A DNA stretch of 64,000 bases from Pseudalkalibacillus berkeleyi (lineage in GTDB: Bacteria > Bacillota > Bacilli > Bacillales > Fictibacillaceae), in assembly GCF_021608225.1 (NCBI RefSeq), contig NZ_JAKIJS010000001.1, forward strand, positions 1,178,001 through 1,242,000, in the 5' to 3' direction. Positions 8,288 through 17,005 of the stretch are shown in pieces; position 1 is the stretch's first letter; every line of letters starts with the position of its first letter. Made by a program: the position numbers and the translations under genes. Under the pieces are notes generated by a model that did not search any database, was not told the DNA's origin, and saw nothing but the letters and a program-made list of their open reading frames with translations.

Positions 8288-8584
8288 TCTGCTGACACAT
8301 TTCTAGGAGTACCTTTCAACATCGCATCCTATGCACTTCTCACGATGATGATTGCGCAAGTTTGTGATCTTGAGCCTGGTGAGTTTGTCCATACATTTGG
8401 TGACGCACACATTTATCTAAATCACATTGAACAAGTCAACTTGCAGCTTACTAGAGACACGAGAGAGTTACCAACTATGAAAATAAATCCAGAAGTAAAA
8501 TCAATCTTTGATTTCAAATTCGAGGATTTCACATTAGAAAATTACAATCCACATCCACACATTAAAGGAGCCGTATCTGTATGA
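8288..8584 (+). CDS. thyA: Thymidylate synthase, exon 2 (codons 167-264)
   Basis: Ninety-eight codons plus stop, beginning [18 protein letters not shown] and ending [11 protein letters not shown], the usual ThyA end. It includes the substrate-binding [12 protein letters not shown] region. It has no start of its own that fits: the in-frame TTG at 8276 and ATG at 8285 lie in the intron, so the exon is expected to be translated only after splicing. The last codons overlap dfrA by 4 bp (ATGA), coupling the two genes of the dTMP/THF cycle. Confidence 0.93.
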   Translation, partial: SADTFLGVPFNIASYALLTMMIAQVCDLEPGEFVHTFGDAHIYLNHIEQVNLQLTRDTRELPTMKINPEVKSIFDFKFEDFTLENYNPHPHIKGAVSV

Positions 8585-9066
8585 TTTCACTATTGTTTGC
8601 GATGGGGAGTAACCGAGTAATCGGGAAAGATAATGATCTTCCATGGCATTTACCTGAAGATTTAAAGTGGTTCAAAAAGGTCTCAACAGGACATACAATC
8701 ATCATGGGACGCAAAACGTATGAATCAATCGGAAAACCTTTACCAAATCGTAAAAATGTAATTGTAACAACAGATCAATCCTACGAAGCTGAAGGCTGTG
8801 TAGTTACCCACTCAATAGAGGAAGCTTTACAACAAAGTGGGGATGAAAAAGTAGTCATTGGTGGAACTCAGATTTTTAAACAAGTATTAGATCAAACGGA
8901 CCGCATCTACATGACGTATATAGATGAAGAATTTGAGGGTGATACTTTCTTCCCGGAACTTGATGATTCAAATTGGATACTCAAGTCCAAAGAAAAAGGG
9001 ATTAAAGATGAAAAGAACCCATATGATTATTACTTCATGATTTATGATCGTAAATCGAACGCATAA
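8581..9066 (+). CDS. dfrA: Dihydrofolate reductase
   Basis: A 161-residue DHFR, standard for bacterial chromosomal enzymes. It has the N-terminal [20 protein letters not shown] signature with the active-site acidic residue and Met20-type loop, the NADPH-binding [12 protein letters not shown], and VIGGTQIF. It reduces dihydrofolate produced by ThyA. It starts within the thyA stop codon, so it relies on the same transcript and on translational coupling; splicing of the thyA intron might therefore affect its yield. Confidence 0.95.
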   Translation: MISLLFAMGSNRVIGKDNDLPWHLPEDLKWFKKVSTGHTIIMGRKTYESIGKPLPNRKNVIVTTDQSYEAEGCVVTHSIEEALQQSGDEKVVIGGTQIFKQVLDQTDRIYMTYIDEEFEGDTFFPELDDSNWILKSKEKGIKDEKNPYDYYFMIYDRKSNA

Positions 9067-9079
9067 CGATATGAAATCT

Positions 9080-9124
9080 ATTGTGTCTGACAATATGCAA
9101 TTTAGTCAGACACAATTCTTTTTC
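9080..9124 (+). terminator. Terminator after thyA-dfrA
   Basis: ATTGTGTCTGAC (9080-9091) pairs perfectly with GTCAGACACAAT (9105-9116), followed by TCTTTTTC. Confidence 0.9.
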
Positions 9125-9146
9125 TGAACTTGTAAAGGAGTCTTAT

Positions 9147-10121
9147 ATGTACATAGAAGATCGTTTATACGGAACATTTGAAGTAGAGCCCGTTTTGTCA
9201 GACTTAATTCTATCGGACGCTGTTCAACGCTTAAAGCATGTTCATCAAAATGGTGCTAGCTATTTGATGAATTCAAAATGGAACAACACAAGATACGACC
9301 ATTCAATAGGTGTCATGTGTTTAATTAGAACACTAGGCGGTACTGTAGAGGAACAAATTGCCGGCCTTTTACACGATGTCTCTCACACAGCATTCTCTCA
9401 TGTTGTAGATGATGCGTTAGGTGAAGTGAATGAAGATTATCATGAACAGATCAAAGAGCAAATGATCCTGAATTCGGACATCCCTTCCATTTTGAAAAAC
9501 TATCAATATAACCTACACTCCGTTTTGGATGAGTCAAAATGGATGATACTTGAACAATCTGCTCCACGCTTGTGCGCGGATCGGATCGATTATACGTTGA
9601 GGGATCTCTATGGATATGGTGAAATTTCGAAATTAGAGGTAGAAAAATTTTTGAAAAGTATGGTTTTGTACAAGGGGAGAATCCATCTAAATAAACAAAG
9701 TGCAGCAGAATGGTTTGTTAAACAGTATTATCGAGAAGTGTTGGACTTCTTTTTACACCCATTAAATATTTATAGCAATCATGTAATGGCAGAGATATTG
9801 AAGCTCGCTATTCAGAAATCAGTCATAACGAAAGATGATTTTCTATTAACGGACGAACAATTACTAAGTAAAATACAAGTCTCAACAGACCATGAAATTA
9901 GAACAAATATAAAGCAACTTTCTTCACCAGTAAAAGTAATTGAAACACAGGACGATTATGATATCCAGGTGAAAAAAAAGTTGAGATTAATTGACCCAGA
10001 GGTACTCATAGATAATGAAAGCATGCATGTAAGCGAACTTTCCCAAGACGTAAAGGATATGAATGCGAAAGCGAAACAACGATCTCTAAAAGGTGTGAAA
10101 ATAAAAGTCATCACGCAATAA
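9147..10121 (+). CDS. HD-domain phosphohydrolase, YdhJ-like
   Basis: A 324-residue HD superfamily protein. The metal-binding residues are visible as RYDHSIG, the HD pair in LLHDVSHTAFSH, and a later Asp in LCADRIDYTLRDL. These resemble the dNTPase/YdhJ-type group. Start ATG 9147 follows TAAAGGAGTC; an upstream in-frame ATG at 9081 lies inside the dfrA terminator and is rejected. The substrate is not known. It follows the dfrA terminator and precedes a 2H phosphoesterase by 79 bp. Confidence 0.8.
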   Translation: MYIEDRLYGTFEVEPVLSDLILSDAVQRLKHVHQNGASYLMNSKWNNTRYDHSIGVMCLIRTLGGTVEEQIAGLLHDVSHTAFSHVVDDALGEVNEDYHEQIKEQMILNSDIPSILKNYQYNLHSVLDESKWMILEQSAPRLCADRIDYTLRDLYGYGEISKLEVEKFLKSMVLYKGRIHLNKQSAAEWFVKQYYREVLDFFLHPLNIYSNHVMAEILKLAIQKSVITKDDFLLTDEQLLSKIQVSTDHEIRTNIKQLSSPVKVIETQDDYDIQVKKKLRLIDPEVLIDNESMHVSELSQDVKDMNAKAKQRSLKGVKIKVITQ

Positions 10122-10200
10122 AATTTCACGTACCGTACTAGATAGCAAAATTTCTAATACAACGTTTAATAAGAATAGGTAAGAGGAGTGGGACGTTACA

Positions 10201-10713
10201 ATGAACAAGACGAGAGCGATTTCGATTTTCTTGAAACGAAGTAATCTTGAATGTGTTGAAATGATACGTTCCAAGTACGATGATTTGTTTCATAAAATAC
10301 CGCCTCATATTACACTTGTTTTCCCTTTTCGGAGTGACCTCACCCTGGAGGCGTGTATTGAACATATGCATTCTTGTTTACAAGGTTATGAATCATTCTC
10401 CATTCGCTTGGAAGGATTAAAAGTTGCGGATGACGGTTGTTTATTCTTGCTTGTTCGAGATGGGAAGGAACAAATTGAACAATTAAATCGATCCCTTTAT
10501 TCAGGACCATTGAGAACATACAAGTCCGAAGAACACACATTCATTCCTCATGTCACTATTGGACGCTTTAATCATATTGAACAGGCAAAAGCTGTGCAAA
10601 AAAAAGTTGCACAGCTCATCCCAAATTTGAGTCTACTTGTTGATCGAATTACATTAGAATCGATTGGCGTTCATGGATATTCTGAACTTGAATATGTATA
10701 CCAATTGAATTAA
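10201..10713 (+). CDS. 2H phosphoesterase / 2'-5' RNA ligase family protein
   Basis: A 170-residue protein with the two signature motifs of the 2H superfamily, PHITLVFPF near residue 39 and PHVTIGRF near residue 118, each giving the HxT needed to bind and cleave cyclic phosphates. It resembles B. subtilis YjcG-type proteins. Family members open 2',3'-cyclic phosphates or ligate 2'-5' RNA ends in vitro; the biological substrate here is unknown. RBS: AGAGGAGTG, 9 nt before the ATG. Confidence 0.8.
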   Translation: MNKTRAISIFLKRSNLECVEMIRSKYDDLFHKIPPHITLVFPFRSDLTLEACIEHMHSCLQGYESFSIRLEGLKVADDGCLFLLVRDGKEQIEQLNRSLYSGPLRTYKSEEHTFIPHVTIGRFNHIEQAKAVQKKVAQLIPNLSLLVDRITLESIGVHGYSELEYVYQLN

Positions 10714-10743
10714 ATTGAATCTTTTTTGAAAATGAATCGTAAA

Positions 10744-11193
10744 CTACAGTGAAGATGGTTTAACATACATGACATAAGCTCGTCGATCTTCATCTATTTC
10801 TGTAGCGACTCTTTCATATTCGGTATCTGTCAATTGTACATAGTCTGAGCTAATATATGCGAGTACTTCCTCATGATTTTGACACTCAACTGTTTGTAGA
10901 ATCGGTGAATCGACATATTGTTTCCATTCACGTATTTCTAATGTTACGAATTCATAAGTAGGTGCTTCATCAAATATTTCTTCCTTTGTATCAATGGACA
11001 AGTATATGACGAACAGATTCGATTCATATGAAGTTGAAGTCTTTGTGTAAATTTGATTCTTCTTAACGTAGAAATCGCATAACCGTCTTGAGAATAGCTC
11101 TCCAAAGCTGAGGTCTTCATAATGATATAAAGCTGGGAATCCATTTCTCTCATCAAACAAACGATATTCTAACCGGTTAGTAAGAGTGCTCAA
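10744..11193 (-). CDS. Hypothetical acidic protein
   Basis: A 149-residue soluble protein rich in Glu, Asp and Tyr; I do not recognise the family. There is no signal peptide or membrane segment. The start is taken as TTG 11193, with GGTGGT upstream and no nearby ATG. It is convergent with the 2H phosphoesterase gene and divergent from the lipoprotein/ATP-grasp operon. The regular beta-rich pattern and an uninterrupted frame suggest a real gene. Confidence 0.6.
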   Translation of the reverse strand: MSTLTNRLEYRLFDERNGFPALYHYEDLSFGELFSRRLCDFYVKKNQIYTKTSTSYESNLFVIYLSIDTKEEIFDEAPTYEFVTLEIREWKQYVDSPILQTVECQNHEEVLAYISSDYVQLTDTEYERVATEIDEDRRAYVMYVKPSSL

Positions 11194-11249
11194 TTATTAC
11201 CACCACCATATTTATTAGATATAATGATTATATAAGAGGAGGGAAATTG

Positions 11250-11573
11250 ATGAAAGGAACAAAGACAAAAAAATTAATGACAGGTGTGTTATCTACTGTT
11301 GTTGCAACTTCTATGACGGGATGCGGCAACCAGCAAAGCCTACCACCTGAACCAGACGATCCCAACTGTGATGAATGGGAATGGGAAGCTGAAGATGGTG
11401 TTTATGAGTGTGAGGATTTTGACTCTGATTACAACGGTTACTTGTTCTATGCAGGCGCTTATTATATGACAAAAAGTAAATTAAAAAAAAGCTCAGCCTA
11501 TAAGAAATATAGATCTAGCAAAAGCTTCAAAGGGGGCTTTGGCTCAGGGTCTAAAGGTGGATTTGGGGGTTAA
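11250..11573 (+). CDS. Small lipoprotein, first gene of a YjfM/YjfC/YjfL-like module
   Basis: A 107-residue exported protein. A hydrophobic signal (TGVLSTVVATSMTGC) ends in a likely lipobox Cys near residue 25; a very acidic, Cys-containing stretch follows (DDPNCDEWEWEAEDG), then a basic, Gly-rich tail (FKGGFGSGSKGGFGG). It recalls the DUF1190 (YgiB/YjfM) lipoproteins that sit beside glutathionylspermidine-synthase-like proteins. ATG 11250 follows AGAGGAGGG; TTG 11247 is also possible. The ATP-grasp gene starts 2 bp after its stop. Confidence 0.7.
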   Translation: MKGTKTKKLMTGVLSTVVATSMTGCGNQQSLPPEPDDPNCDEWEWEAEDGVYECEDFDSDYNGYLFYAGAYYMTKSKLKKSSAYKKYRSSKSFKGGFGSGSKGGFGG

Positions 11574-11575
11574 TC

Positions 11576-12838
11576 GTGTTTGATCAACTTCAACATTCAA
11601 CGAGAAGAGATAAGTTTTATAAAGAGGTTAAAGACTTTTGGCATGATTTAGATGGGGATGAATATGCACTATTCGATTGCTATTCTATGTCTGAGGAAGA
11701 AATTCACGAAATTAGGGTTGCAACAGAAATCGTAGGACAAGTTTATATCAAAACAGCGTCAATATTAAGAGAATTAAGTGATGAGATTCTCCTTCAATTG
11801 GATATACCACAAGCTGTACTTCCATATATCAGAACGAAAAGTCTAGCTGCCGAAATGCTGATTTCAAGAGTTGATTTGGTAAAAACACCCGAAGGATTAA
11901 AAGTATTGGAAGTAAATGCAGATACACCAACTTTTGAAAAAGAAGTATTCCATGTTAACGGGCAAGTTGCCAATCATTTTAATTATGATGATCCGAACGA
12001 AGGTTTTGAAAACAAGCTAGCTGAAACCATACATACAACAGTTCAGAAGAGCCTTCAATCTCTTCAAAAGCCTATGAATGCAAATATCATCTTCACATCC
12101 CATGGCGATCATGAAGAAGATCGGCTAACAACAAGATATTTAATGGAGATCAGTGGATTAAATGCAAGATATGTACCTCTAGACCAATTGCAATTATGTA
12201 AGGAAGATGGAAGAAGTATTCTCCTCGACGATCTTGGAGAACCAGTTGATGTCCTATACCGTCAGACATATCCTTTGGAACATTTGGTTAACGATAAGGA
12301 CCCAGATACTGAAGAGTATGTTGGTGTTGAATTGATGAAGCTCATTCATGAAAAAAGCATCATATGTTTTAATCCTCTATCTGCATTCTTACTCCAATCT
12401 AAAGCTGTGCAAGCTGTCATTTGGGGACTGCATGAAGAAGGAAGTACTTTTTATACAAAGGAAGAACATCAATGGATTGATACCTATTTTTTACCTACTT
12501 ATCTAGATGCAGAGCCCTTTCTGGAACAGTCAGTTCCTTTCGTAAAAAAGCCGAGCTTCGGTAGAGAAGGAGACACTGTTGAAGTATATGATGCCGATGG
12601 AAAGATGGTCAATGCAGATCAAAACAAAACGTACAAAGAGTCCATACCTGTATATCAAAAATATGTGAGCCTACCAACAACGACCATAAATACGTGTAAA
12701 GGGCAAGTGGATGCTCATCTTTTGATTGGGAGTTTCCTCATTAAAGGTGAAGCAAGCGCAATCGGACTACGTGCAGGAAATCAAATCACGGACAATCAAG
12801 CATACTTTTTACCCGTAGGTATGTACAATGTAAAATAG
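11576..12838 (+). CDS. Glutathionylspermidine synthase-like ATP-grasp protein (YjfC/YgiC family)
   Basis: A 420-residue protein of the GSP_synth family. It shows VLEVNADTPTFEKEVFHVNG near residue 105, the conserved ATP-grasp segment VKKPSFGREGDTVEVYD near residue 322, and a C-terminal NQAYFLPVGM. It starts at GTG 11576 behind GGATTTGGGGG, overlapping the upstream coding tail. E. coli YgiC/YjfC are related ATP-grasp enzymes that lack the amidase domain of Gss and whose substrate is not settled. The adjacent lipoprotein and DUF350 genes repeat the yjfM-yjfC-yjfL association. Confidence 0.8.
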   Translation: MFDQLQHSTRRDKFYKEVKDFWHDLDGDEYALFDCYSMSEEEIHEIRVATEIVGQVYIKTASILRELSDEILLQLDIPQAVLPYIRTKSLAAEMLISRVDLVKTPEGLKVLEVNADTPTFEKEVFHVNGQVANHFNYDDPNEGFENKLAETIHTTVQKSLQSLQKPMNANIIFTSHGDHEEDRLTTRYLMEISGLNARYVPLDQLQLCKEDGRSILLDDLGEPVDVLYRQTYPLEHLVNDKDPDTEEYVGVELMKLIHEKSIICFNPLSAFLLQSKAVQAVIWGLHEEGSTFYTKEEHQWIDTYFLPTYLDAEPFLEQSVPFVKKPSFGREGDTVEVYDADGKMVNADQNKTYKESIPVYQKYVSLPTTTINTCKGQVDAHLLIGSFLIKGEASAIGLRAGNQITDNQAYFLPVGMYNVK

Positions 12839-12856
12839 AAAGGGAGTAGAAGACAA

Positions 12857-13252
12857 ATGGAACTAATACTAAATTTTTTAGCTTACTTTGGAGTCGGTCT
12901 TTGTTTATTAATTGTGGGGATCTTCTTATTTGAAATGACAACCAAAAATAAGGAATTCAAATTAATTGCAGAGGGGAACAAAGCCGCCGCATACGCACTA
13001 GGTGGAAAAATAATCGGCCTTTCAATCGTCCTTTATTCATCTATCGCGAATTCAATCAGTCTTTATGACATGATCGTTTGGGGTGCTGTAGCGATCATCG
13101 TGCAAATTCTTGCTTTTTATATCGTAGAGTGGATGACACCTAAATTCCACATTACACAAGCCATTGATGAAGACAATCAAGCAGTAGGTCTCTTTCTATT
13201 ATTTGTTTCAATAGCTCTTGGACTAACCATTGCAGGGTCACTCACGTACTAA
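12857..13252 (+). CDS. DUF350 family membrane protein (YjfL-like)
   Basis: A 131-residue protein with four predicted transmembrane helices and the DUF350 pattern: FEMTTKNKEFKLIAEGNKAAAYALGGKIIG after the first helix and a later GLFLLFVSIALGLTIAG. It lies 18 bp after the ATP-grasp gene, completing a three-gene lipoprotein/ATP-grasp/DUF350 unit. The function is unknown; the context suggests that a cytoplasmic peptide-type ligase works with an envelope complex. RBS: AAAGGGAGTAG. Confidence 0.8.
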   Translation: MELILNFLAYFGVGLCLLIVGIFLFEMTTKNKEFKLIAEGNKAAAYALGGKIIGLSIVLYSSIANSISLYDMIVWGAVAIIVQILAFYIVEWMTPKFHITQAIDEDNQAVGLFLLFVSIALGLTIAGSLTY

Positions 13253-13343
13253 TGAATTGCAATTACTTGCTTCCAAACCATGTATGATATATCATATCCG
13301 CGTAAATGATAATCTAAAATAGCGATATAAGGAGTAAGTAGTA

Positions 13344-13868
13344 ATGACGGTAAAAGCAAAAAGTGTAAGAGAATCAAGGACGGTAAAGAGCAGTCATGTG
13401 CTTCCTCCAGATACAAATACGCATGGGACTTTATTTGGTGGTAAACTGATGGCTTATATTGATGATGTTGCTGCAATTGCGGCAACTCGACATGCAAGAC
13501 AACATGTCGTAACCGCATCAAGTGACTCTGTTGACTTCCTACATCCGATAAAAGAAGGATATTCTGTTTGTTTAGAAGCATTTGTTTCTTGGACTCACAG
13601 GACATCGATGGAAGTGTTCGTCAAAGTAATTTCAGAAAATCTACTCACTGGAGAACGAAAATTATGCGCCTTGTCTTTTTTAACGTTTGTCGCGATTGAT
13701 GATCAAGGTAAACCAGCTCCTGTTCCAAGTGTGATTGCTGAATCTGAAGAAGAGAAATGGCTGTTTGATGGTGCGCCTAAACGTGCTGAAAGAAGAAGGA
13801 AACGAAGAGATGAGAGTAAGCAACTCTCACGAAATTTTGGAACTGAAAAACCATGGGAACGATCATAA
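13344..13868 (+). CDS. Acyl-CoA thioesterase, YkhA-like hotdog protein
   Basis: A 174-residue single-hotdog thioesterase. The motif DTNTHGTLFGGKLMAYIDDVAAIAA contains the Asn-x-x-Gly-x-x-Gly-Gly and Asp seen in YciA/YkhA/BACH enzymes, followed by VDFLHPIKEG. The C-terminal 30 residues are strongly basic (RAERRRKRRDE), a common extension in Bacillus YkhA homologues. It hydrolyses acyl-CoA to fatty acid and CoA. RBS: AAGGAGTAAG. Confidence 0.85.
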   Translation: MTVKAKSVRESRTVKSSHVLPPDTNTHGTLFGGKLMAYIDDVAAIAATRHARQHVVTASSDSVDFLHPIKEGYSVCLEAFVSWTHRTSMEVFVKVISENLLTGERKLCALSFLTFVAIDDQGKPAPVPSVIAESEEEKWLFDGAPKRAERRRKRRDESKQLSRNFGTEKPWERS

Positions 13869-13894
13869 TTTAAATGTATTAGTTACACAAAAAG

Positions 13895-13942
13895 GCAGAG
13901 CTCATTGGGCACTACTCATCCAATGGAGCTCTGCTATTATTT
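13895..13942. terminator. Bidirectional terminator between the thioesterase and a convergent gene
   Basis: GCAGAGCTCATTGG (13895-13908) pairs with CCAATGGAGCTCTGC (13920-13934, one bulge). An A-run precedes it and T-rich DNA follows it, so it can serve both strands. Confidence 0.8.
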
Positions 13943-13944
13943 TC

Positions 13945-14289
13945 CTATTTTAATTGTGGTTTTTCGCTTAGTTTAGGAAGTATATTCATCTTCTCAATTT
14001 CCTTCTTTGTATATGAAGTACCTAGTGTGTAAATCCACTTGTAAATTTCGAGTAATTTCGTATAGGTGATGTTCCGGTCCACATCTACAGCTGCTTCATT
14101 AAAATGCGTTAAGTTCCAAAAATCTTCTTTTTCCACGTCTTCAGAAGAATTGTACGACTCTACCGCAACTTTAAATTGGTTTAATTCATCATCGGTTGCA
14201 TTGATTTCAAACAATTGAAGTTGAGCATCGGCTTCCATACGAAAAATATCGCCTTTAGGTGAAACAAAATAAGTATTTCGTTGTTTCAT
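13945..14289 (-). CDS. Hypothetical protein
   Basis: A 114-residue soluble protein of no family I can name. It begins MKQRNTYFVSPKGDIFRM and is rich in Asp/Glu and Asn. ATG 14289 is preferred over ATG 14295 because AGAGGGG abuts the latter and is correctly spaced for the former. It is convergent with the thioesterase gene across a shared terminator and divergent from the histidine kinase. Confidence 0.6.
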   Translation of the reverse strand: MKQRNTYFVSPKGDIFRMEADAQLQLFEINATDDELNQFKVAVESYNSSEDVEKEDFWNLTHFNEAAVDVDRNITYTKLLEIYKWIYTLGTSYTKKEIEKMNILPKLSEKPQLK

Positions 14290-14494
14290 AATCATCCCCT
14301 CTAATCATTGTAAGATTATTAGTTAAATTCCACATTCTACTTGTTCTTAAACGTAAGGGGGAACCGTATCGATATTTCGACAAAAAACATGTTATTTCGT
14401 TCAGATAGGTAATTTTTTTGCATTTGCTAGAAGGTAATGAGAAGATTTTGTCAAACTATGATACAGAGTAAATAAATTTGTGTGAGGTAAAAGT

Positions 14495-16330
14495 ATGTAT
14501 TCAAACAAAAAATATAAAGCCTCGAACAATTCTTCAATAAAGGATTTATTAAACTCAGACATGTATAAATCCTTGTTTGATTACAATTGTGACGCAATTT
14601 GGGCAATTAATTTAGATGGCATGATTCTTAAAATAAATGATGCTGCAAAATCAATGTTTAAAATGAAGGAAAATCAGTATTTACATACAGCTATCAATTT
14701 ATGGATTGAGATCGATGACGAAACATTATTCTTTGATTGTCTTTCTTCTTCCAAACCACATATGTTTAAGGGGAAATTGGATACCGAAGAATTGTACATA
14801 ACGCTAGAAATGACAAGCATTCCTATCATAATCGATAGCGAAATCATAGGTCGATTCATCCAAATGAAGGATAGGACGATCGAAACGCGTGAAGTGGATC
14901 ATATGAGGTCTGAAAATGCTTATTGGGAATCATTTATGAATCATTCTACTGATGCGATTGGATTATTTGATTTGGATGGTAATATTATCAAATTAAATAG
15001 AGCTACGGAAGACATATTTCTTTACTCAAGAGAGGAGCTTCTCGGGAACAAAGTTATTACGATTCCTGACGAATCCTATAGAGATGAAGTTGAATTTCTT
15101 CAAAGGAAAGTAAAATCTGGGAAGTCAGTTGTAGAATATGAGACGATCCGTAAACGTAAAGATGGAAAATTAATTGATGTAGCCATTACATACTCTCCAC
15201 TGTATGACTTTGAGGGGAACATGATTGCGATGGCCAATATTTTAAGGGACATTACTGAGCGGAAAAATGCTGAAAATGAATTGAGAGATCGAGAGGCGAA
15301 ATACCGTTTAATCGCTGAAAATACAGCCGACCTAATTCGAGTGCTAGATTTAAATAATACCATTACATACACATCACCATCTCATACTTGGATGCTCGGC
15401 AGGGATACAGACAAGTATCAATATGGTGATGGGTTTCAGTTTGTTCATCCTTTAGATCATCACCATTTAAATGCTTTATACGAAGAGATGTTAACCACAA
15501 AACAACCACTAAATATCGAATTTCGTGAACAACATGCAAGTGGGGAGTGGATACCATTAGAAGCAAGGTGTATGCCTGTACTGGATCAAAATCATAATGT
15601 AACTTCTGTAGTGATGGTTATACGTGATTTATCTGAGAGAAAGAACACTGAAGAACTTCTGCGTAACTCTGACAAACTGGCAATTATCGGTCAGCTCGCT
15701 GCAAGTATTGCGCATGAAATTCGTAACCCATTAACCTCATTAAAAGGCTTCTTGCAATTTTTCTATTCTAATGGAGATGAGCTTTCTAGAAACTATTATG
15801 AATTAATGTTGTCTGAAGTTGAGAGAATCAATCTTATCGTCAGTGAATTTCTGCTTCTTGCTAAGCCACAATCCTCTAATTTCAAAGAAACAGAGATTAA
15901 CGAACTCTTTAATCACTTATTAGCATTAGTAGATAGTCAAGCAATTATGGAAAATGTGGAGCTCTCTTTGGAAATAGATGAAGAGATTCCAAAAATCTAT
16001 GGTGATAGTAACCAATTAAAACAGGTTTTCTTAAATTATATTAAGAATGCAATAGAAGCTTGTTCTACGGGAGGGCAAATTGACATATCCGTTTCTACAA
16101 AGCTTGATATGGTTGAAATAAAAATTAAGGATAATGGTAGTGGAATTAAAGAAGATCATTTAAACAAAATCGGCACACCTTTCTTTACTACTAAAGAAAA
16201 AGGAACGGGTCTAGGATTAATGATTAGCGAAAGAATTATTTCCAACCATAAAGGAACCGTACGCTTCGAAAGTAAAGAAGGCTTAGGGACGACAGTAACC
16301 ATCCACATCCCTTATCAAAAGAAAGCCTAG
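14495..16330 (+). CDS. PAS-domain sensor histidine kinase, sporulation-kinase type
   Basis: A 611-residue cytoplasmic kinase with three PAS domains at about residues 25-130, 150-255 and 265-385, each of the last two ending in a PAC-like RDITERK/RDLSERK. HisKA has phosphoacceptor His407 in SIAHEIRNPLTS; the ATPase domain shows the N box (NYIKNAIEA), G1 (DNGSGI) and G2 (KGTGLGL). There is no transmembrane segment and no adjacent response regulator, as in orphan KinA/KinE-type kinases that feed Spo0F. The signal is unknown. Start ATG 14495 follows GTGAGG; the Nudix gene follows by 12 bp. Confidence 0.85.
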   Translation: MYSNKKYKASNNSSIKDLLNSDMYKSLFDYNCDAIWAINLDGMILKINDAAKSMFKMKENQYLHTAINLWIEIDDETLFFDCLSSSKPHMFKGKLDTEELYITLEMTSIPIIIDSEIIGRFIQMKDRTIETREVDHMRSENAYWESFMNHSTDAIGLFDLDGNIIKLNRATEDIFLYSREELLGNKVITIPDESYRDEVEFLQRKVKSGKSVVEYETIRKRKDGKLIDVAITYSPLYDFEGNMIAMANILRDITERKNAENELRDREAKYRLIAENTADLIRVLDLNNTITYTSPSHTWMLGRDTDKYQYGDGFQFVHPLDHHHLNALYEEMLTTKQPLNIEFREQHASGEWIPLEARCMPVLDQNHNVTSVVMVIRDLSERKNTEELLRNSDKLAIIGQLAASIAHEIRNPLTSLKGFLQFFYSNGDELSRNYYELMLSEVERINLIVSEFLLLAKPQSSNFKETEINELFNHLLALVDSQAIMENVELSLEIDEEIPKIYGDSNQLKQVFLNYIKNAIEACSTGGQIDISVSTKLDMVEIKIKDNGSGIKEDHLNKIGTPFFTTKEKGTGLGLMISERIISNHKGTVRFESKEGLGTTVTIHIPYQKKA

Positions 16331-16342
16331 AAAGGGGCACAT

Positions 16343-16975
16343 TTGTTGAGTGAGTGGTTAAGCATTTATGATGAGTCACACATGCCAAAAGGGATTGCTT
16401 CTAGGTCTGAAGTTCACCGACGAGGCTTATGGCATGATACTTTCCATTATTGGTTAGTCTGCAAGGAAGAGGAACAGAATTATATATACTTTCAGATTCG
16501 AAGTGATGACAAAACGGATTATCCAGGTCTCGTCGATATCACTGCAGCCGGCCATATTCTCGAAAATGAGACTGTTGAAGATGGGATAAGAGAGATTCAA
16601 GAGGAATTAGGAATCAACGTTTGCATCCATGATCTTGAAAAACTAGGGATCGTCCGTTATCAAGTTTCGAATGGGGAATTGATTGATAAAGAGTTTGCAC
16701 ATACATATTTGCATAGACCAACGGAAAATATCGAGCATTTCAAGCTTCAAAAAAGTGAAGTGAAGGGGATGGTTAAGGCAGATTTCAATAGCTTCTATTC
16801 TTTCTGCTTTGATAAGTTCAGTCGTTTAGAAGTACAAGGGTTTGAAGTGAACGGAAAGGATCAATTTATTCCGGTAAACAGAAGCATAACACGTTCTGAA
16901 TTTGTCGGACACAGTGATCTCTTTTTCAAAGAAATTGCTACATTAATCAATAACAAACTAAAAGAGGCAGATTAA
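16343..16975 (+). CDS. Nudix hydrolase
   Basis: A 210-residue Nudix protein. The box GHILENETVEDGIREIQEELGI at about residues 72-93 carries the catalytic REIQEELG helix; the spacing between the first Glu and REx is one residue shorter than the textbook motif, as in IPP-isomerase-like Nudix proteins of Bacilli. It starts at TTG 16343 (or TTG 16346) behind AAAGGGG, 12 bp after the kinase gene, so the two are probably cotranscribed. The substrate is unknown; a diphosphate linked to a small metabolite is expected. Confidence 0.8.
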   Translation: MLSEWLSIYDESHMPKGIASRSEVHRRGLWHDTFHYWLVCKEEEQNYIYFQIRSDDKTDYPGLVDITAAGHILENETVEDGIREIQEELGINVCIHDLEKLGIVRYQVSNGELIDKEFAHTYLHRPTENIEHFKLQKSEVKGMVKADFNSFYSFCFDKFSRLEVQGFEVNGKDQFIPVNRSITRSEFVGHSDLFFKEIATLINNKLKEAD

Positions 16976-17003
16976 ACATAATGTTTAATCTGCCTCTTTC
17001 TAT
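16961..17003. terminator. Bidirectional terminator between the Nudix and M42 genes
   Basis: AAAGAGGCAGATTAAACAT (16961-16979) pairs perfectly with the 3' arm ending at 16999. It spans the Nudix stop codon; T-rich ends are present on both strands. Confidence 0.88.
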
Positions 17004-17005
17004 CA

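Noticed and set aside
8276-8584. Independent small gene starting in the intron before thyA exon 2
   Set aside because: The frame is the conserved C-terminal part of thymidylate synthase, and the TTG/ATG codons before it belong to the intron.
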